Assembly (NCBI RefSeq): GCF_029531845.1
Contig: NZ_JAMBPV010000005.1
Location: forward strand, 124,001-188,000
DNA from: Staphylococcus equorum
GTDB taxonomy: Bacteria > Bacillota > Bacilli > Staphylococcales > Staphylococcaceae
DNA: 64,000 bases
Reading direction: 5' to 3'
The translations under genes and the position numbers were made by a program. Positions 52,126 to 63,194 of this stretch are shown here, in pieces (positions within the stretch are counted from its first letter, which is position 1; the number at the start of each line of letters is the position of its first letter). Below the pieces are notes generated by a model that worked only from the letters and a program-made list of their open reading frames with translations, had not been told where the DNA came from and searched no databases.

Positions 52126-53154
52126 TTATACCCCCAATAATTGAATTGGTTCATCACCTTTAACGATTTCACCAATTTGATATGCCTTAACTTGTTGTTG
52201 TTTCAATATATTTAACACTGCTGCTTCATTTTTTTTGTCTACAATTAATGTGAAACCAATACCCATGTTAAAAACATTGTACATTTCTTCAGTTGAGATA
52301 TCACCTTGTGCTTGTAACCAGTCAAATATTGGTGGTGTTGGGAATTGTGACGTATTAATTTTTGCTGTAACTCCCTCAGGTAATGCTCTAGGAATATTTT
52401 CATAGAAACCACCGCCTGTAATATGCGTCATTGCATGAATTTTCACTGCATCTTTGACAGCAAGTACTGGTTTAACATATAAGCGTGTAGGTTCTAAAAA
52501 GACATTTAGATATGTGCGTTGTTCATCAAACTTATCATTTAAGTTAATGCCTGATTTTTTAATTAAATTTCTAACTAAACTATAACCATTTGAATGAATA
52601 CCACTAGATTCAAGGCCTATGATGACTTGTCCTGGTGCTACAGAAGTACCGTCGACATATTCATCTTTTTCTACAGCACCTACAGCAAATCCTGCTAAAT
52701 CATATTCACCTTCGTGATACATTTCTCCCATTTCAGCTGTCTCTCCACCGATAAGTGCAGTGTTTGTTTCTTCACAGCCATCGCTTACCCCTTTGACAAT
52801 CTGTTCAACGACTTCTGGAATCACTTTATGTGTTGCAATATAATCTAAGAAATAAAGTGGCTCTGCACCGGTTGTTAAAATATCATTCACACACATTGCA
52901 ACGGCATCGACACCTATCGTATCGTGCTTATTGTTATCTATAGCTAATTTCAACTTTGTTCCAACACCATCAGTGCCTGAAACAAGTAATGGTGCTTTCA
53001 TATTCAATTGTGACAAATCAAATGTTGCGCCGAAACCGCCAAGTCCACCAAGTACTTCCTTACGCATCGTTCTTTTGACATGATTCGACATACGTTCTAC
53101 CGCTTCATAACCTGCGTTAATGTCGACACCTGCTTGTTGGTATGCTTTAGACAT
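52126..53154 (-). CDS. purM: AIR synthetase
   Basis: A 342-aa ATP-dependent cyclo-ligase, step 5. Conserved [33 protein letters not shown] and [13 protein letters not shown]. Overlaps purF by 8 bases. Confidence 0.97.
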   Translation of the reverse strand: MSKAYQQAGVDINAGYEAVERMSNHVKRTMRKEVLGGLGGFGATFDLSQLNMKAPLLVSGTDGVGTKLKLAIDNNKHDTIGVDAVAMCVNDILTTGAEPLYFLDYIATHKVIPEVVEQIVKGVSDGCEETNTALIGGETAEMGEMYHEGEYDLAGFAVGAVEKDEYVDGTSVAPGQVIIGLESSGIHSNGYSLVRNLIKKSGINLNDKFDEQRTYLNVFLEPTRLYVKPVLAVKDAVKIHAMTHITGGGFYENIPRALPEGVTAKINTSQFPTPPIFDWLQAQGDISTEEMYNVFNMGIGFTLIVDKKNEAAVLNILKQQQVKAYQIGEIVKGDEPIQLLGV

Positions 53155-54634
53155 TTAAATTCCCCTCTTTATCAAAGTATTGTGTATGATTTGTTAAATA
53201 TTCCTTTTGGCGCTCACTTAAATGCTCTAAATAGTCCGACTCATAGTCATAAAGTCCAGCTGGATAATCTCCAGTAAAACTTTCTACACATAAACCACTG
53301 TATGGTGCATCTTCATTCAGTCCAATAGATTGAATAAGTCCATCGACAGTTAAGTATGCTAAAGAATCTGATCCAATATGCTCGCTAATTTCTTGAGGCG
53401 ATTTATTCGCAGAAATCAGTTCAGCTGTAGTCGAGACATCTATGCCATAAAAACTTGGGAACATGAACTCTGGTGATGCAATACGAACGTGCACTTCATT
53501 TGCACCAGCGTCTTTTAACATTTGTACAATACGTCTACTTGTCGTACCCCTTACAATGGAATCATCAACAAGTACAATATTTTTATTATGAACGATATCT
53601 TTAACTGCAGACAGCTTAACTCGTACGCCTTGCTCTCGTAGTTCTTGTGTAGGTTGAATAAATGTACGTCCTACGTATTGATTTTTAACAAGTCCCATCT
53701 CATAAGGTAATCCGCTTTCCTCTGCATAACCTGAAGCCGCAGATAGAGAAGAGTTTGGCACACCAATGACCATGTCAGCATTGTCAGCTGGACTTTCTTG
53801 GGCAAGCTGTTTACCTGATTGTTTTCTAATCGCATGAACATTTTTACCAGCAATCGTAGAATCAGGTCTTGCGAAATAAATGTATTCCATTGCTGAAATT
53901 GCAGTTGTCGTATGTCTTGTATAAGACTCAACTCTAATACCCTCGTCATTAATCACAACATATTCACCTGCATGAATATCTTGCACAAATTCTGCGCCTA
54001 GTACGTCAATCGCACATGTTTCACTAGCAATGATATATGCACCAGTCTTCATTTTGCCTACAACTAACGGGCGAATTGCATTAGGATCAACTGCACCATA
54101 TAACGCATCTTTCGTTAATAATGCGAAAGTAAAGCCACCTTTGATTTTTCTCAAACTTTCTTGAAGCGCATCTTCAAAGGTTGGTGCCTTACTTCTACGT
54201 ATTAAATGCATAATTACTTCTGTATCTGATGAAGAATGAAAAATAGAACCTTGATGTTCTAACGATCTTTTTAAACTTTGTGCATTAATTAAATTACCGT
54301 TATGACAAACTGCGGCACTCATATCATAAAAATGATATAAAAATGGTTGGATGTTTTCTATTCCTTTATTACCAGAAGTGGCATAACGTACATGACCAAT
54401 TGCATGTTTATAGGATTTAAAAGATTCAAGTTGGGTATCTGAAATAGCTTCAGTAAGTAAACCCATACCGCGTTGCCCAACAAGTGATTCGCCATCCGAA
54501 CACACGATACCAGCGCCTTCTTGGCCACGGTGTTGTAAACTGTGTAACCCCATATATGTTAACTGTGCAGCTTCCGGATGATCCCAAATTCCAAATACAC
54601 CACACTCTTCATTTAATCCACTGTAGTCATACAT
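53147..54634 (-). CDS. purF: Amidophosphoribosyltransferase
   Basis: A 495-aa enzyme, the committed step of the pathway. Short propeptide [10 protein letters not shown], then nucleophile Cys11 (CGVFGIW); PRPP-binding loop [17 protein letters not shown] (about 358). The extra C-terminal cysteines match the Bacillus-type Fe-S enzyme. Overlaps purL by 22 bases. Confidence 0.97.
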   Translation of the reverse strand: MYDYSGLNEECGVFGIWDHPEAAQLTYMGLHSLQHRGQEGAGIVCSDGESLVGQRGMGLLTEAISDTQLESFKSYKHAIGHVRYATSGNKGIENIQPFLYHFYDMSAAVCHNGNLINAQSLKRSLEHQGSIFHSSSDTEVIMHLIRRSKAPTFEDALQESLRKIKGGFTFALLTKDALYGAVDPNAIRPLVVGKMKTGAYIIASETCAIDVLGAEFVQDIHAGEYVVINDEGIRVESYTRHTTTAISAMEYIYFARPDSTIAGKNVHAIRKQSGKQLAQESPADNADMVIGVPNSSLSAASGYAEESGLPYEMGLVKNQYVGRTFIQPTQELREQGVRVKLSAVKDIVHNKNIVLVDDSIVRGTTSRRIVQMLKDAGANEVHVRIASPEFMFPSFYGIDVSTTAELISANKSPQEISEHIGSDSLAYLTVDGLIQSIGLNEDAPYSGLCVESFTGDYPAGLYDYESDYLEHLSERQKEYLTNHTQYFDKEGNLNV

Positions 54635-56802
54635 TTAGGAATAGCCCCTTCCCATAATTCATTCAGATTTTTAACTTCTCGTGTTACTTGAATTTCCTTG
54701 TTTGATACGAGGAATTGGTTGTCTTGAGTTAACTTACCAATTTCTACTGCGTTTTCTACATCGAACGATTTACCTTCTTTAACTGCAACAACATAACGTC
54801 CTTGTGTTTCACTGAAAAGTTGTTCGTTTGTAACATCTAAATTAACATTCATACCTAATTGATGATATGCACTTATACGTGCCAATGTTACTAATAACCC
54901 ACCCTTACCAACTGTTTGTACATGTGACGCAACGCCATTACGAATTGTTTGTTTAATAGCTTCGCCTTTACGTACTTCATCTGATAAATCAATCGCTTCA
55001 AACTCATGATTGACCTCTTTGTAAAGTAGTTTCTCAATTTGACTTCCGCCAAAATCATCTTTTGTTTCACCAACAATGTATAAAGTATCTCCTGATTGCG
55101 GAGTAAATTCATTTAGATATTGAATATCTTCAATTAATCCAATCATCCCTACCACTGGTGTTGGGAAAATAGATGCTTCTCTATTTTCGTTATATAACGA
55201 CACGTTACCAGACACGACAGGGGTGCTTAATACTTCACAAGCTTCTGCCATACCTTTTGTTGAGTCTGCAAGTTGCTGATAGATTTCTTTATTCTCTGGC
55301 GAACCATAATTTAAACAATCTGTCATCGCTAACGGTGTTGCACCTACAGATATTAAATTACGATATGCTTCAGCAACAACCATTTTTCCGCCTTCATATG
55401 GATTATTAAAAACGTAACGTGCTTCACCATCGATTGTGGATGCGATAGCTTTATTTGTACCTTCAACCCGTACTACAGATGATTGCAAACCAGGCTTAAC
55501 GATTGTATTTGCACCGACTTGTTGATCATATTGCTCATATAAATAACGTTTCGATGCAATCGTAGGATGTTGTAATAATTGGTCAAACACATTTTCTACA
55601 TCAATGTTGCGATAATCATTTTTTGCTGTATTATATTCTGGCGCTTCACCTTCTAAAGTGTAGACCGGTGCTTCGTCTGATAATGGTTGTACTGGTATGT
55701 CAGCATATACTTCGTCTTCGTAAGTAAGAACAAAGCGATCTGTATCTGTCACTTCACCAATTACTGCACTATCTAATTCGTGTTTATCGAACAATTCTAA
55801 AAATTTAGCTTCTGTACCTTTTTCAACAACAAGTAACATACGTTCTTGCGTTTCAGAGAGCATCATTTCATAAGGTGAAATACCCTCTTCTCTTGTCGGT
55901 ACATTTTCAAGTTTAAGATGTAAGCCACTACCACCTTTTGCTGCCATCTCTGAAGATGAAGAAGTAAGTCCTGCCGCGCCCATATCTTGTATACCTACAA
56001 GTTCGTCAAAAGTAATTGCTTCAAGCGTTGCTTCCATTAATTTTTTACCAACAAATGGATCACCAATTTGAACAGATGGTCGTTTACTTTCACTGTCTTC
56101 GCTTAACTCTTCAGACGCAAATGTAGCGCCATGAATACCATCACGACCTGTTTTTAATCCTACATAAATCACTGGGTTACCTACACCTTTTGCAGTCCCT
56201 TTTTGAATCATGTCATGGTCAATAACACCTACACACATTGCATTAACTAAAGGATTACCATCATATCTACTGTCAAACTCAATTTCTCCTGCAGTTGTAG
56301 GGATACCAATACAGTTACCATAGCCGCCGATACCAGCCACAACACCGCGTAATAAACGACGATTTTGTTTCTCTGTTAATTCACCGAAGCGTAAACTATT
56401 CAACAAATTAATAGGTCTAGCACCCATAGAAACGATATCTCTGATGATGCCACCCACACCTGTAGCTGCACCTTGATAAGGTTCTACTGCTGAAGGATGA
56501 TTATGTGATTCAACCTTGAATACTACTGCTTGATCATCACCAATATCTACGACACCAGCCCCTTCACCTGGACCCATTAATACATGTTTACCCGAAGTTG
56601 GAAATTGTGTTAAAAATGGTTTTGAATGTTTGTATGAACAATGCTCACTCCACATTACAGAAAAAATACCTATCTCTGTAAAATTAGGTTCACGTCCCAA
56701 AATTTCACAAACTTTGTCGTATTCTTTATCAGTTAAACCCATATCTTTATATAATCGTTCTAATTTAATTTCCTCTGTACTTGGTTCTAAAAATTTAGAC
56801 AT
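54613..56802 (-). CDS. purL: FGAM synthase large subunit (small PurL)
   Basis: A 729-aa ATPase subunit that works with PurS and PurQ (step 4). The short form lacks the glutaminase domain found in enterobacterial PurL. Motifs: [49 protein letters not shown]. Overlaps purQ by 8 bases. Confidence 0.97.
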   Translation of the reverse strand: MSKFLEPSTEEIKLERLYKDMGLTDKEYDKVCEILGREPNFTEIGIFSVMWSEHCSYKHSKPFLTQFPTSGKHVLMGPGEGAGVVDIGDDQAVVFKVESHNHPSAVEPYQGAATGVGGIIRDIVSMGARPINLLNSLRFGELTEKQNRRLLRGVVAGIGGYGNCIGIPTTAGEIEFDSRYDGNPLVNAMCVGVIDHDMIQKGTAKGVGNPVIYVGLKTGRDGIHGATFASEELSEDSESKRPSVQIGDPFVGKKLMEATLEAITFDELVGIQDMGAAGLTSSSSEMAAKGGSGLHLKLENVPTREEGISPYEMMLSETQERMLLVVEKGTEAKFLELFDKHELDSAVIGEVTDTDRFVLTYEDEVYADIPVQPLSDEAPVYTLEGEAPEYNTAKNDYRNIDVENVFDQLLQHPTIASKRYLYEQYDQQVGANTIVKPGLQSSVVRVEGTNKAIASTIDGEARYVFNNPYEGGKMVVAEAYRNLISVGATPLAMTDCLNYGSPENKEIYQQLADSTKGMAEACEVLSTPVVSGNVSLYNENREASIFPTPVVGMIGLIEDIQYLNEFTPQSGDTLYIVGETKDDFGGSQIEKLLYKEVNHEFEAIDLSDEVRKGEAIKQTIRNGVASHVQTVGKGGLLVTLARISAYHQLGMNVNLDVTNEQLFSETQGRYVVAVKEGKSFDVENAVEIGKLTQDNQFLVSNKEIQVTREVKNLNELWEGAIPKCMTTVD

Positions 56803-57466
56803 TTTGTTCCCTCCAACTATTTACCATTGCTTCAAATAATTTCACTCCACTATCAGTGCCTAAAATTGACTCAATTGCTCGCTCAGGATGTGGCATCATA
56901 CCGCATACATTTCCTTTTTCGTTAATAATTCCGGCTATGTCATTATATGAACCGTTCGGATTGTCCAAATATTTTAAAATAATTTGGTTGTTTGCTTCTA
57001 ATGCTTCATACATTTCTGGCGTACAGTAATAGTGACCTTCACCATGTGCAACTGGATAAATAACTTCTTCATTCTCTTCATATAAATTGGTATACATCGT
57101 TTTATTATTCACAACTTTTAAAGTTTCATTGCGGCTAACAAATAAATGAGAGTCGTTGTTCAATAATGCACCTGGTAATAGTCCAATTTCAGTTAGAATT
57201 TGAAAACCATTACACACACCTAAAACTGGTTTCCCTTCATTTGCAAAACGTTTAATTTCTTCGGTAATCGGTGCAACACTCGCCATAGCACCTGAGCGTA
57301 AGTAGTCTCCGAATGAGAAGCCACCAGGTATAAGTACACCATCAAAACCTTCTAAAGAAGTATTTCTATAATCAACAAATTCTGCTTGGACACCTGATTT
57401 CACTGCCGCGTTATACATATCTCGGTCACAGTTTGATCCTGGAAATTTCAACACTGCAAATTTCAT
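56795..57466 (-). CDS. purQ: FGAM synthase glutaminase subunit
   Basis: A 223-aa class I glutamine amidotransferase: nucleophile Cys in VLGVCNGFQ (about 86), catalytic His and Glu in [10 protein letters not shown]. Supplies ammonia to PurL. One-base overlap with purS. Confidence 0.97.
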   Translation of the reverse strand: MKFAVLKFPGSNCDRDMYNAAVKSGVQAEFVDYRNTSLEGFDGVLIPGGFSFGDYLRSGAMASVAPITEEIKRFANEGKPVLGVCNGFQILTEIGLLPGALLNNDSHLFVSRNETLKVVNNKTMYTNLYEENEEVIYPVAHGEGHYYCTPEMYEALEANNQIILKYLDNPNGSYNDIAGIINEKGNVCGMMPHPERAIESILGTDSGVKLFEAMVNSWREQNV

Positions 57467-57726
57467 TAAGCTTTCTCTCCTTCATCCAAAACTTTGTAAC
57501 TATATTCTTCAATTACAGTATTAGCAAATAATTTTTCACTTAGTGTTGTGATTACATTGTGTACAGCTTCGTCAGTTGCTTCATCAATTGTCATATATAA
57601 AACTTTACCTACACGAATATCGTTCACTTGTTTATATCCTAAATCATGTACTGCGCGGTTTAACGCTTGTCCTTGTGTATCTAGTACTTGTGGTTGTAAA
57701 GTGATGTGTAATTCGATTGTTTTCAT
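57466..57726 (-). CDS. purS: FGAM synthase subunit PurS
   Basis: An 86-aa protein linking PurL and Pur[18 protein letters not shown] is the family signature. Two bases after purC, overlapping purQ. Confidence 0.95.
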   Translation of the reverse strand: MKTIELHITLQPQVLDTQGQALNRAVHDLGYKQVNDIRVGKVLYMTIDEATDEAVHNVITTLSEKLFANTVIEEYSYKVLDEGEKA

Positions 57727-57728
57727 TT

Positions 57729-58430
57729 TTATAGTGCCTCCAATTTATTTAAAAAAGTTTGATATGTTTCAATAATTGATCCCGTGTCTTCACGATATAC
57801 ATCTTTATCAAAATTTGTATCGCTATGTTTATCCCATATGCGACAAGTGTCTGGTGAAATTTCATCAGCTAATATAATTTGACCATTTGTCGTACGTCCA
57901 AATTCAATTTTAAAGTCTACTAATCTTAAATCCATTTTATCCATTAATTGAACGAGTATCGCGTTTATCTCTTTAGCCGCTTCTTTTAAAACAGCAATTT
58001 CATCATCTGTTGCTATGTGTAATAACTTAATATGATCTTCTGTAATCAATGGATCATTTAAATCATCATTTTTGTAGAAAAATTCTACGAGTGGAGCATC
58101 AAAGTCATGGCCTTTTTCAAAACCTAATCTCTTTGTTATAGAACCAGCTGCAATATTTCTTACTACTACTTCCAAAGGAATAATATCTACCGATTTCACA
58201 AGTTGATCAGTTTCAGAAGTTTGTTCAATAAAGTGACTATTCACGCCTTGAGCTTTTATAAAATTAAAAATTCTAGAAGTAATTTGATTGTTTAATCGTC
58301 CTTTACCTTCTATAAAATCTTTTTTCGCCCCATTTCCTGCTGTCACTTCATCTTTATATTCAACGCGTAGTATTTCGGGTTCTCCAGTTGAGAAAATTCT
58401 TTTCGCTTTCCCTTCATATAACAAAGACAT
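57729..58430 (-). CDS. purC: SAICAR synthetase
   Basis: A 233-aa ligase, step 7. YEGKAKRIF at the start, [14 protein letters not shown], and LVDFKIEFG...[15 protein letters not shown]. Start ATG overlaps purK's stop by one base. Confidence 0.97.
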   Translation of the reverse strand: MSLLYEGKAKRIFSTGEPEILRVEYKDEVTAGNGAKKDFIEGKGRLNNQITSRIFNFIKAQGVNSHFIEQTSETDQLVKSVDIIPLEVVVRNIAAGSITKRLGFEKGHDFDAPLVEFFYKNDDLNDPLITEDHIKLLHIATDDEIAVLKEAAKEINAILVQLMDKMDLRLVDFKIEFGRTTNGQIILADEISPDTCRIWDKHSDTNFDKDVYREDTGSIIETYQTFLNKLEAL

Positions 58431-59563
58431 TAGTTGTATCTCCCTTCAAATGTGATTAACAATGTTTCTTCAGAACGAGTCACGTCATCAGTTAAAACAG
58501 TTAAATGACCCATTTTTCTATCTGCTTTACGTGTGTTTTTACCGTATATATGCACATGCCACTCAGGATGTTCAGCAAATTGATCTTCTAAAAGGTCTAA
58601 ATCTCTACCTAATAAATTCATCATTACTGCAGGTTTAAGTAATTCAATAGATTGTGGTAATTTTTGTCCTGTAATTGCTAATATATGTGTGTCAAATTGC
58701 GAGTAATCACACGCTTCTATAGAATAGTGTCCCGAATTATGTGGTCTCGGTGCAATTTCATTCACATATAAATGATTGTGTGCATCGATAAAGAATTCAA
58801 CTGTAAATGTGCCTATAAAATGGATATGATCAATTATTTTTTTAACTTCATTTTGTGCTTCATGTTCTTTTTCTATATTTGTACGGGCTGGTACAATTGT
58901 TTTAAATAGTATTTGATTTTGATGCTCATTTTCTTGGAGTGGAAAGTACGTGATTTGGTTATCATTGCCAATCGTCACTGTAAGTGAGACTTCTTTTTGC
59001 AAGTCTAGAAATTGTTCAGCTACACATTCTTGTTCAGCTACAAGTGACTTTGCTTCATCTATATAAGTTACGTCTTTAACCAAAACTTGACCTTTGCCAT
59101 CATAACCACCGAAACGTGTTTTTACGATAAATGGATAACCAATCGTTTCAATTGCTTGGTTCAAATCACTTGGTCCAGATAATTGAACGAATGGAGCAAT
59201 TTGAGTTTGTGCTGCTTGCAATGTTTGTTTTTCAGTCAATCGGTCTTGTAGCAACTGAATTGCCTGATAACCTTGAGGGATATTGTATTTTGAGACTAGT
59301 GTTTGTAATTGACTAGCTGAGATGTTTTCAAATTCGTAAGTAATGACGTCCGATAATTCACCAAGTTGATTTAAAGCCTCTTGATTATCGTAAGCGGCAT
59401 TAATAAATTCATGTGCAACATGTTGACAAGGGCATTCTTGATCAGGATCGAGTACGATGACTTTAAATCCCATTTTTTGTGCAGATTGTGCCATCATTTT
59501 ACCTAACTGCCCTCCGCCAATAATGCCAATAGTGGCTCCGAATTTTAATTTACTGAAGTTCAT
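58430..59563 (-). CDS. purK: N5-carboxyaminoimidazole ribonucleotide synthase
   Basis: A 377-aa ATP-grasp enzyme that with PurE replaces the single eukaryotic AIR carboxylase. [27 protein letters not shown] and [18 protein letters not shown] 59563 chosen because [13 protein letters not shown] matches the family; a GTG at 59575 is in frame. Start lies 14 bases inside purE. Confidence 0.95.
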   Translation of the reverse strand: MNFSKLKFGATIGIIGGGQLGKMMAQSAQKMGFKVIVLDPDQECPCQHVAHEFINAAYDNQEALNQLGELSDVITYEFENISASQLQTLVSKYNIPQGYQAIQLLQDRLTEKQTLQAAQTQIAPFVQLSGPSDLNQAIETIGYPFIVKTRFGGYDGKGQVLVKDVTYIDEAKSLVAEQECVAEQFLDLQKEVSLTVTIGNDNQITYFPLQENEHQNQILFKTIVPARTNIEKEHEAQNEVKKIIDHIHFIGTFTVEFFIDAHNHLYVNEIAPRPHNSGHYSIEACDYSQFDTHILAITGQKLPQSIELLKPAVMMNLLGRDLDLLEDQFAEHPEWHVHIYGKNTRKADRKMGHLTVLTDDVTRSEETLLITFEGRYN

Positions 59564-60032
59564 GTTGCATATCACTCACTTTCTCAACTAATGATTTTTC
59601 GAAATTTTCCAAATTCTCTTGGACTTTTTTATTGCCAATGCTTAAAATCCTAGCCGCTAACACACCTGCATTTTTTGCACCAGCTTTGCCTATCGCAGTT
59701 GTTGCTACTGGTATACCTCCCGGCATTTGAACGATGGATAATAGCGAATCTAATCCTTTTAAACTTTTTGACTCGATTGGTACCCCAATCACAGGTAATG
59801 TGGTCATTGATGCTACCATGCCTGGTAAATGCGCTGCACCACCTGCTCCAGCAATAATGACGTCGTATCCTTTTTCTCTTGCTTCTTTAGAAAATTCAAA
59901 CATTAATTGTGGCGTACGATGCGCTGAAACTACTTTTTTATCGTAAGGAATTTCTAATTGATCTAACATAAGACAACTTTCTTTCATTGTCTCCCAATCA
60001 GAAGAACTCCCCATTATAACTACCACTTTCAC
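59550..60032 (-). CDS. purE: N5-CAIR mutase
   Basis: A 160-aa class I Pur[17 protein letters not shown] (catalytic His) and [15 protein letters not shown] start at 60032 with AAAGGGTG upstream gives the family length; longer upstream reading frames lack a ribosome site. First gene of purEKCSQLFMNHD. Confidence 0.95.
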   Translation of the reverse strand: MKVVVIMGSSSDWETMKESCLMLDQLEIPYDKKVVSAHRTPQLMFEFSKEAREKGYDVIIAGAGGAAHLPGMVASMTTLPVIGVPIESKSLKGLDSLLSIVQMPGGIPVATTAIGKAGAKNAGVLAARILSIGNKKVQENLENFEKSLVEKVSDMQHELQ

Positions 60033-60086
60033 AATGAACACCCTTTCAGAAATTTGAAATGTTACTACTATTAGATGTATATTACA

Positions 60087-60136
60087 GATATAGCATAACA
60101 ACTAAACGATGCTTTTTCAATCAAAAATCGAACTTT
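60087..60136 (-). promoter_or_regulatory. purE promoter region with single PurR-box-like site
   Basis: AAAATCGAACTTT (60124-60136) matches the PurBox AWWWCCGAACWWT at 12 of 13. An extended -10 (TGC-TATATC, 60087-60095 on the minus strand) lies about 30 bases nearer purE. No clear second box at the usual spacing. Confidence 0.45.
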
Positions 60137-60236
60137 AAATCAAAAAAATGATGTAATCTACGTCTTTTGGTTGATATTCATCAAGTTTTTTATGTTAAAG
60201 TTAAGTATAGTACATACATTGGAGGAGGATTTTTTC

Positions 60237-61094
60237 ATGGTCGCTAAAATTTTAGACGGAAAACAAATTGCAAAAGATTACAGACAAGGTCTTAAAGATC
60301 AAGTTGATGCATTGCAATCTAAGGGTTACACACCTAAATTATCTGTAATACTTGTAGGTAATGATGGTGCAAGTCAAAGTTATGTAAATTCTAAAAAGAA
60401 AGCAGCAGAAAAAATTGGTATGATTTCTGAAATCGTACATTTAGACGAATCAACATCCGAAGAAGAAGTTCTAAAAGAACTTAAACGTTTAAATGAAGAT
60501 GATACTGTGAGCGGTATATTAGTACAAGTACCTTTACCAAAACAAGTTAGTGAACAAAAGGTTATAGAATCTATAGATCCAGCAAAAGATGTGGATGGTT
60601 TCCACCCTGAAAATATCGGTAAACTTTATATTGATCAACAAACTTTCGTTCCATGTACACCGTTAGGTATTATGGAATTATTGAATCATGCAGATATTGA
60701 TTTAGAAGGTAAAGATGCAGTTGTTATCGGACGTAGTCATATCGTAGGACAACCAGTATCTAAATTATTATTACAAAAAAATGCATCTGTTACGATTCTT
60801 CATTCAAGAACGAAGGATATGCACAGCTATTTAAAAAATGCTGATGTCATCGTTAGTGCTGTCGGTCGTCCGGGGTTAGTTACAAAAGAAGATGTCAAAG
60901 AAGGCGCAGTTGTGATTGATGTTGGTAACACGCCAGACGAAAACGGTAAATTAAAAGGTGATATTGCATACGATGAAGTAAAAGAAGTTGCTGGCGCAAT
61001 TACTCCAGTACCTGGTGGCGTTGGCCCAATGACGATTACTATGGTTTTAAATAATACGCTTATGGCGGAAAAAATGCGTAGAGGCATTGAATAA
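60237..61094 (+). CDS. folD: Methylene-THF dehydrogenase/cyclohydrolase
   Basis: A 285-aa bifunctional enzyme making 10-formyl-THF, used by PurN and Pur[15 protein letters not shown] (catalytic Lys), [13 protein letters not shown] (NADP site) and [18 protein letters not shown] sets ATG 60237; upstream open frame has no ribosome site. Divergent from purE. Confidence 0.97.
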   Translation: MVAKILDGKQIAKDYRQGLKDQVDALQSKGYTPKLSVILVGNDGASQSYVNSKKKAAEKIGMISEIVHLDESTSEEEVLKELKRLNEDDTVSGILVQVPLPKQVSEQKVIESIDPAKDVDGFHPENIGKLYIDQQTFVPCTPLGIMELLNHADIDLEGKDAVVIGRSHIVGQPVSKLLLQKNASVTILHSRTKDMHSYLKNADVIVSAVGRPGLVTKEDVKEGAVVIDVGNTPDENGKLKGDIAYDEVKEVAGAITPVPGGVGPMTITMVLNNTLMAEKMRRGIE

Positions 61095-61140
61095 TCAATC
61101 GCGAATAATATATTCGTATTGTTACTATTAATAAATGAAT

Positions 61141-61186
61141 AAAGAGAGGTTAGATGTCACAAAGTGAATTCTAACCTCTCTTTTTA
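61141..61186. terminator. Bidirectional terminator between folD and hmp
   Basis: AAAGAGAGGTTAGA and TCTAACCTCTCTTT: perfect 14-bp stem with 15-base loop and T-run. Confidence 0.9.
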
Positions 61187-61218
61187 TACAATATTCAATT
61201 GTTTTATCTTAATATTAA

Positions 61219-62363
61219 TTACACACTAACACTAAGTTTAGGTATAAATGATTCAAAATGTATTTTCGATTCATCGACGCCTAACTCTTTTAATGCCGTG
61301 ATTATAGATTTTAAGAAAGAACTCCCCCCACATACGTAAATTTCTGTATCTCCTGAAATAAATTGTTCCAAGTAAGATTTTGTCATGTAACCTTGTGTGG
61401 TTTTGTTATGAATAATATATTCAACGTTCTCTTTTGCTGTTGCTATGTTTTCTAACTTACTATTATATGGTATATCATGAACATCACTTATATTTTGTAT
61501 AAATTGTACTTTCGTTTGTAATTGTGATGCTTCATTAAACATTGGTATGAGTGGCGTAACTCCAATGCCAGAACCTATAAATAATTGTGGTGCAGACATA
61601 TTATCAAGAATAAAGTCGCCTACTGGTGCAGATAAATGAATAAAGTCACCTACTTTAAGCTCGTCATGTAATATTGTAGAAACTTCACCTACATACTCCC
61701 TACCAACATCTCTCTTGACAGCAAAAGTAAGTGATTCAATATCACCTTCTACTATTGAATAGTGTCTTTTAGCATGATATTCCAATTTTTCACTTTCTAC
61801 ATCTACAGTAATATATTGCCCCGGTAAAAATTGACTGAGATCCTGCGTTGCTGATTTTATCGTAAATGCTTTGATATCTGGGGCAATGGTTTCAATATTA
61901 CTAATTTCAAATTCTTTAAACCCATCCCATGCCATTTTAGCGTATATTTCCTTTTCAATATCAATAAATACAGCAGCAATTTCCGCATAAGCTTTCTCCC
62001 ATGATTCCAATATCGGATCGTCTTTTTCTAAATCTAATACACTTTGTATTGCGGCTAATAAATTTTCACCTACTATATCATAGCCTGCTTCTGGGACTTG
62101 CAATGCACAATGCTTATAGGCAATTTCCATAACTACCGGCATAATACGTGTCAAATCATCAATATTCATTACTGAAGCTAAAACACTTTGTGCTAATGCA
62201 GTTGATTGGAATCCTTTTTTCTGATTCGTTTGATTAAACATATTTCTCAGTTCTGGATGTTGCTTAAACATTCTATTATAGAAATATGAAGTTATCTCTA
62301 TTCCTCTTTCTTGGAGTACTGGTACTGTTTTTTTAATGATAGCTTTTCATTTTCAGTTAACAT
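61219..62363 (-). pseudogene. hmp: hmp: flavohaemoglobin (NO dioxygenase), frameshifted near the start
   Basis: The body (about 350 residues) has the globin fold with proximal His in YKHCALQV, FAD site RHYSI, NAD site GIGVTPL and C-terminal CGGSSFL. The true start is ATG 62363 (MLTENEKLSLKK) but that frame ends after 21 codons; TVPVLQERGIEI and the rest lie in another frame. Adding one A to the A7 run (62328-62334) restores a full 381-aa protein aligned with S. aureus Hmp. Hmp converts NO to nitrate. Without the first 30 residues part of globin helix A/B is lost. True mutation or homopolymer error cannot be told apart here. Confidence 0.85.
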
Positions 62364-62417
62364 GCTCCCACACCACTTTCGACTTAAATTTTTATTACAA
62401 TTTAAGTTTATTAAAAC

Positions 62418-62447
62418 TCAATATTATTTTGAAGTTTATTATGTCAA
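62418..62447 (-). promoter_or_regulatory. hmp promoter
   Basis: Minus strand TTGACA (62442-62447), 18-base spacer, TATTGA (62418-62423). Just upstream lies CTGTGAACT, a loose TGTGAA half-site of the SrrA/ResD kind. Confidence 0.5.
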
Positions 62448-62605
62448 AGTTCACAGAACGTTCAATTTACTAAATTTTTACTGAAAATTACTGTTAGATT
62501 CAAAGTCATACGTTATATTAAGACTATAGTACGATGTATTCTAAACTCATTTAAAGTATAGTATAGTTGAATAAAATAAATGACGGTCATACGGAGGTTA
62601 ACGTT

Positions 62606-62923
62606 ATGAACAAACTAATACAGTCATTATCAGCATTAGGCGTATCTGCCACACTTGTGTCACCTAACTTAAGTGCAGAAGCTACTGATAATTCAATACC
62701 AGAACTAAAAGGTACTAAAGATACAATCATCGAAAAAGGTGACGATTATAATTTACTTAATGGTGTAAGTGCCTTTGATAAAGAAGATGGCGATTTAACT
62801 GATAAAATTACCGTTGATGGAGATATAAATACAAATAAAACTGGAAAATACAAAGTTGAATATAAAGTTGAAGATTCGAATGGCGCTATAAAAAAGTCTA
62901 TACGTTATGTTGAAGTTAAGTAA
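62606..62923 (+). CDS. Secreted DUF5011/Ig-like small protein
   Basis: A 105-aa protein: signal peptide MNKLIQSLSALGVSATLV... with likely cleavage after LSAEA (about residue 26), then one bacterial Ig-like DUF5011 domain (GVSAFDKEDGDLTDKI, YKVEYKVEDSNGA). ACGGAGG upstream of ATG 62606. The same gene lies between folD and qoxA in S. aureus. Function unknown; surface or secreted. Confidence 0.85.
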   Translation: MNKLIQSLSALGVSATLVSPNLSAEATDNSIPELKGTKDTIIEKGDDYNLLNGVSAFDKEDGDLTDKITVDGDINTNKTGKYKVEYKVEDSNGAIKKSIRYVEVK

Positions 62924-62960
62924 CACATAGATTCCATACATAGTCTCAAGAAACCCTAAC

Positions 62961-62975
62961 TGATAACGATTATCA
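62961..62975. promoter_or_regulatory. Fur box
   Basis: TGATAACGATTATCA matches the 7-1-7 Fur operator TGATAATNATTATCA with one mismatch. It lies 220 bases before qoxA and just after the DUF5011 gene. Confidence 0.6.
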
Positions 62976-63009
62976 TATTTTTTAAGACAAAATTACTCTT
63001 TCGACTTAA

Positions 63010-63027
63010 TTATGACACTTTTCACAA
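63010..63027. promoter_or_regulatory. Rex/SrrA-like palindrome upstream of qoxA
   Basis: TTATGA-CACTTT-TCACAA is a Rex-type site with one mismatch; on the minus strand it reads TTGTGAAAAGTG, also near SrrA/ResD sites. Related to the sites at 6607 and 38913. Confidence 0.45.
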
Positions 63028-63055
63028 AATGTACACATAATTTTAACAAATCTTT

Positions 63056-63093
63056 AAAAGCCCGCCAGACATTGGTTCTGTTGGGTTTCTTTT
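63056..63093 (+). terminator. Hairpin with T-tract in the DUF5011-qoxA gap
   Basis: AAAAGCCC...CAGA facing TCTG...GGGTTT, followed by CTTTT. Could end the DUF5011 transcript or act as an attenuator in a long qoxA leader. Confidence 0.55.
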
Positions 63094-63194
63094 AATTTTA
63101 CAATAATTTTTTTCGCACAAACACTTGTAATAATTGCGTAATATCTTAAAATTGATGTTAAGCCCTACAATTGTAGTATTAGGAGGTCAAAAAA

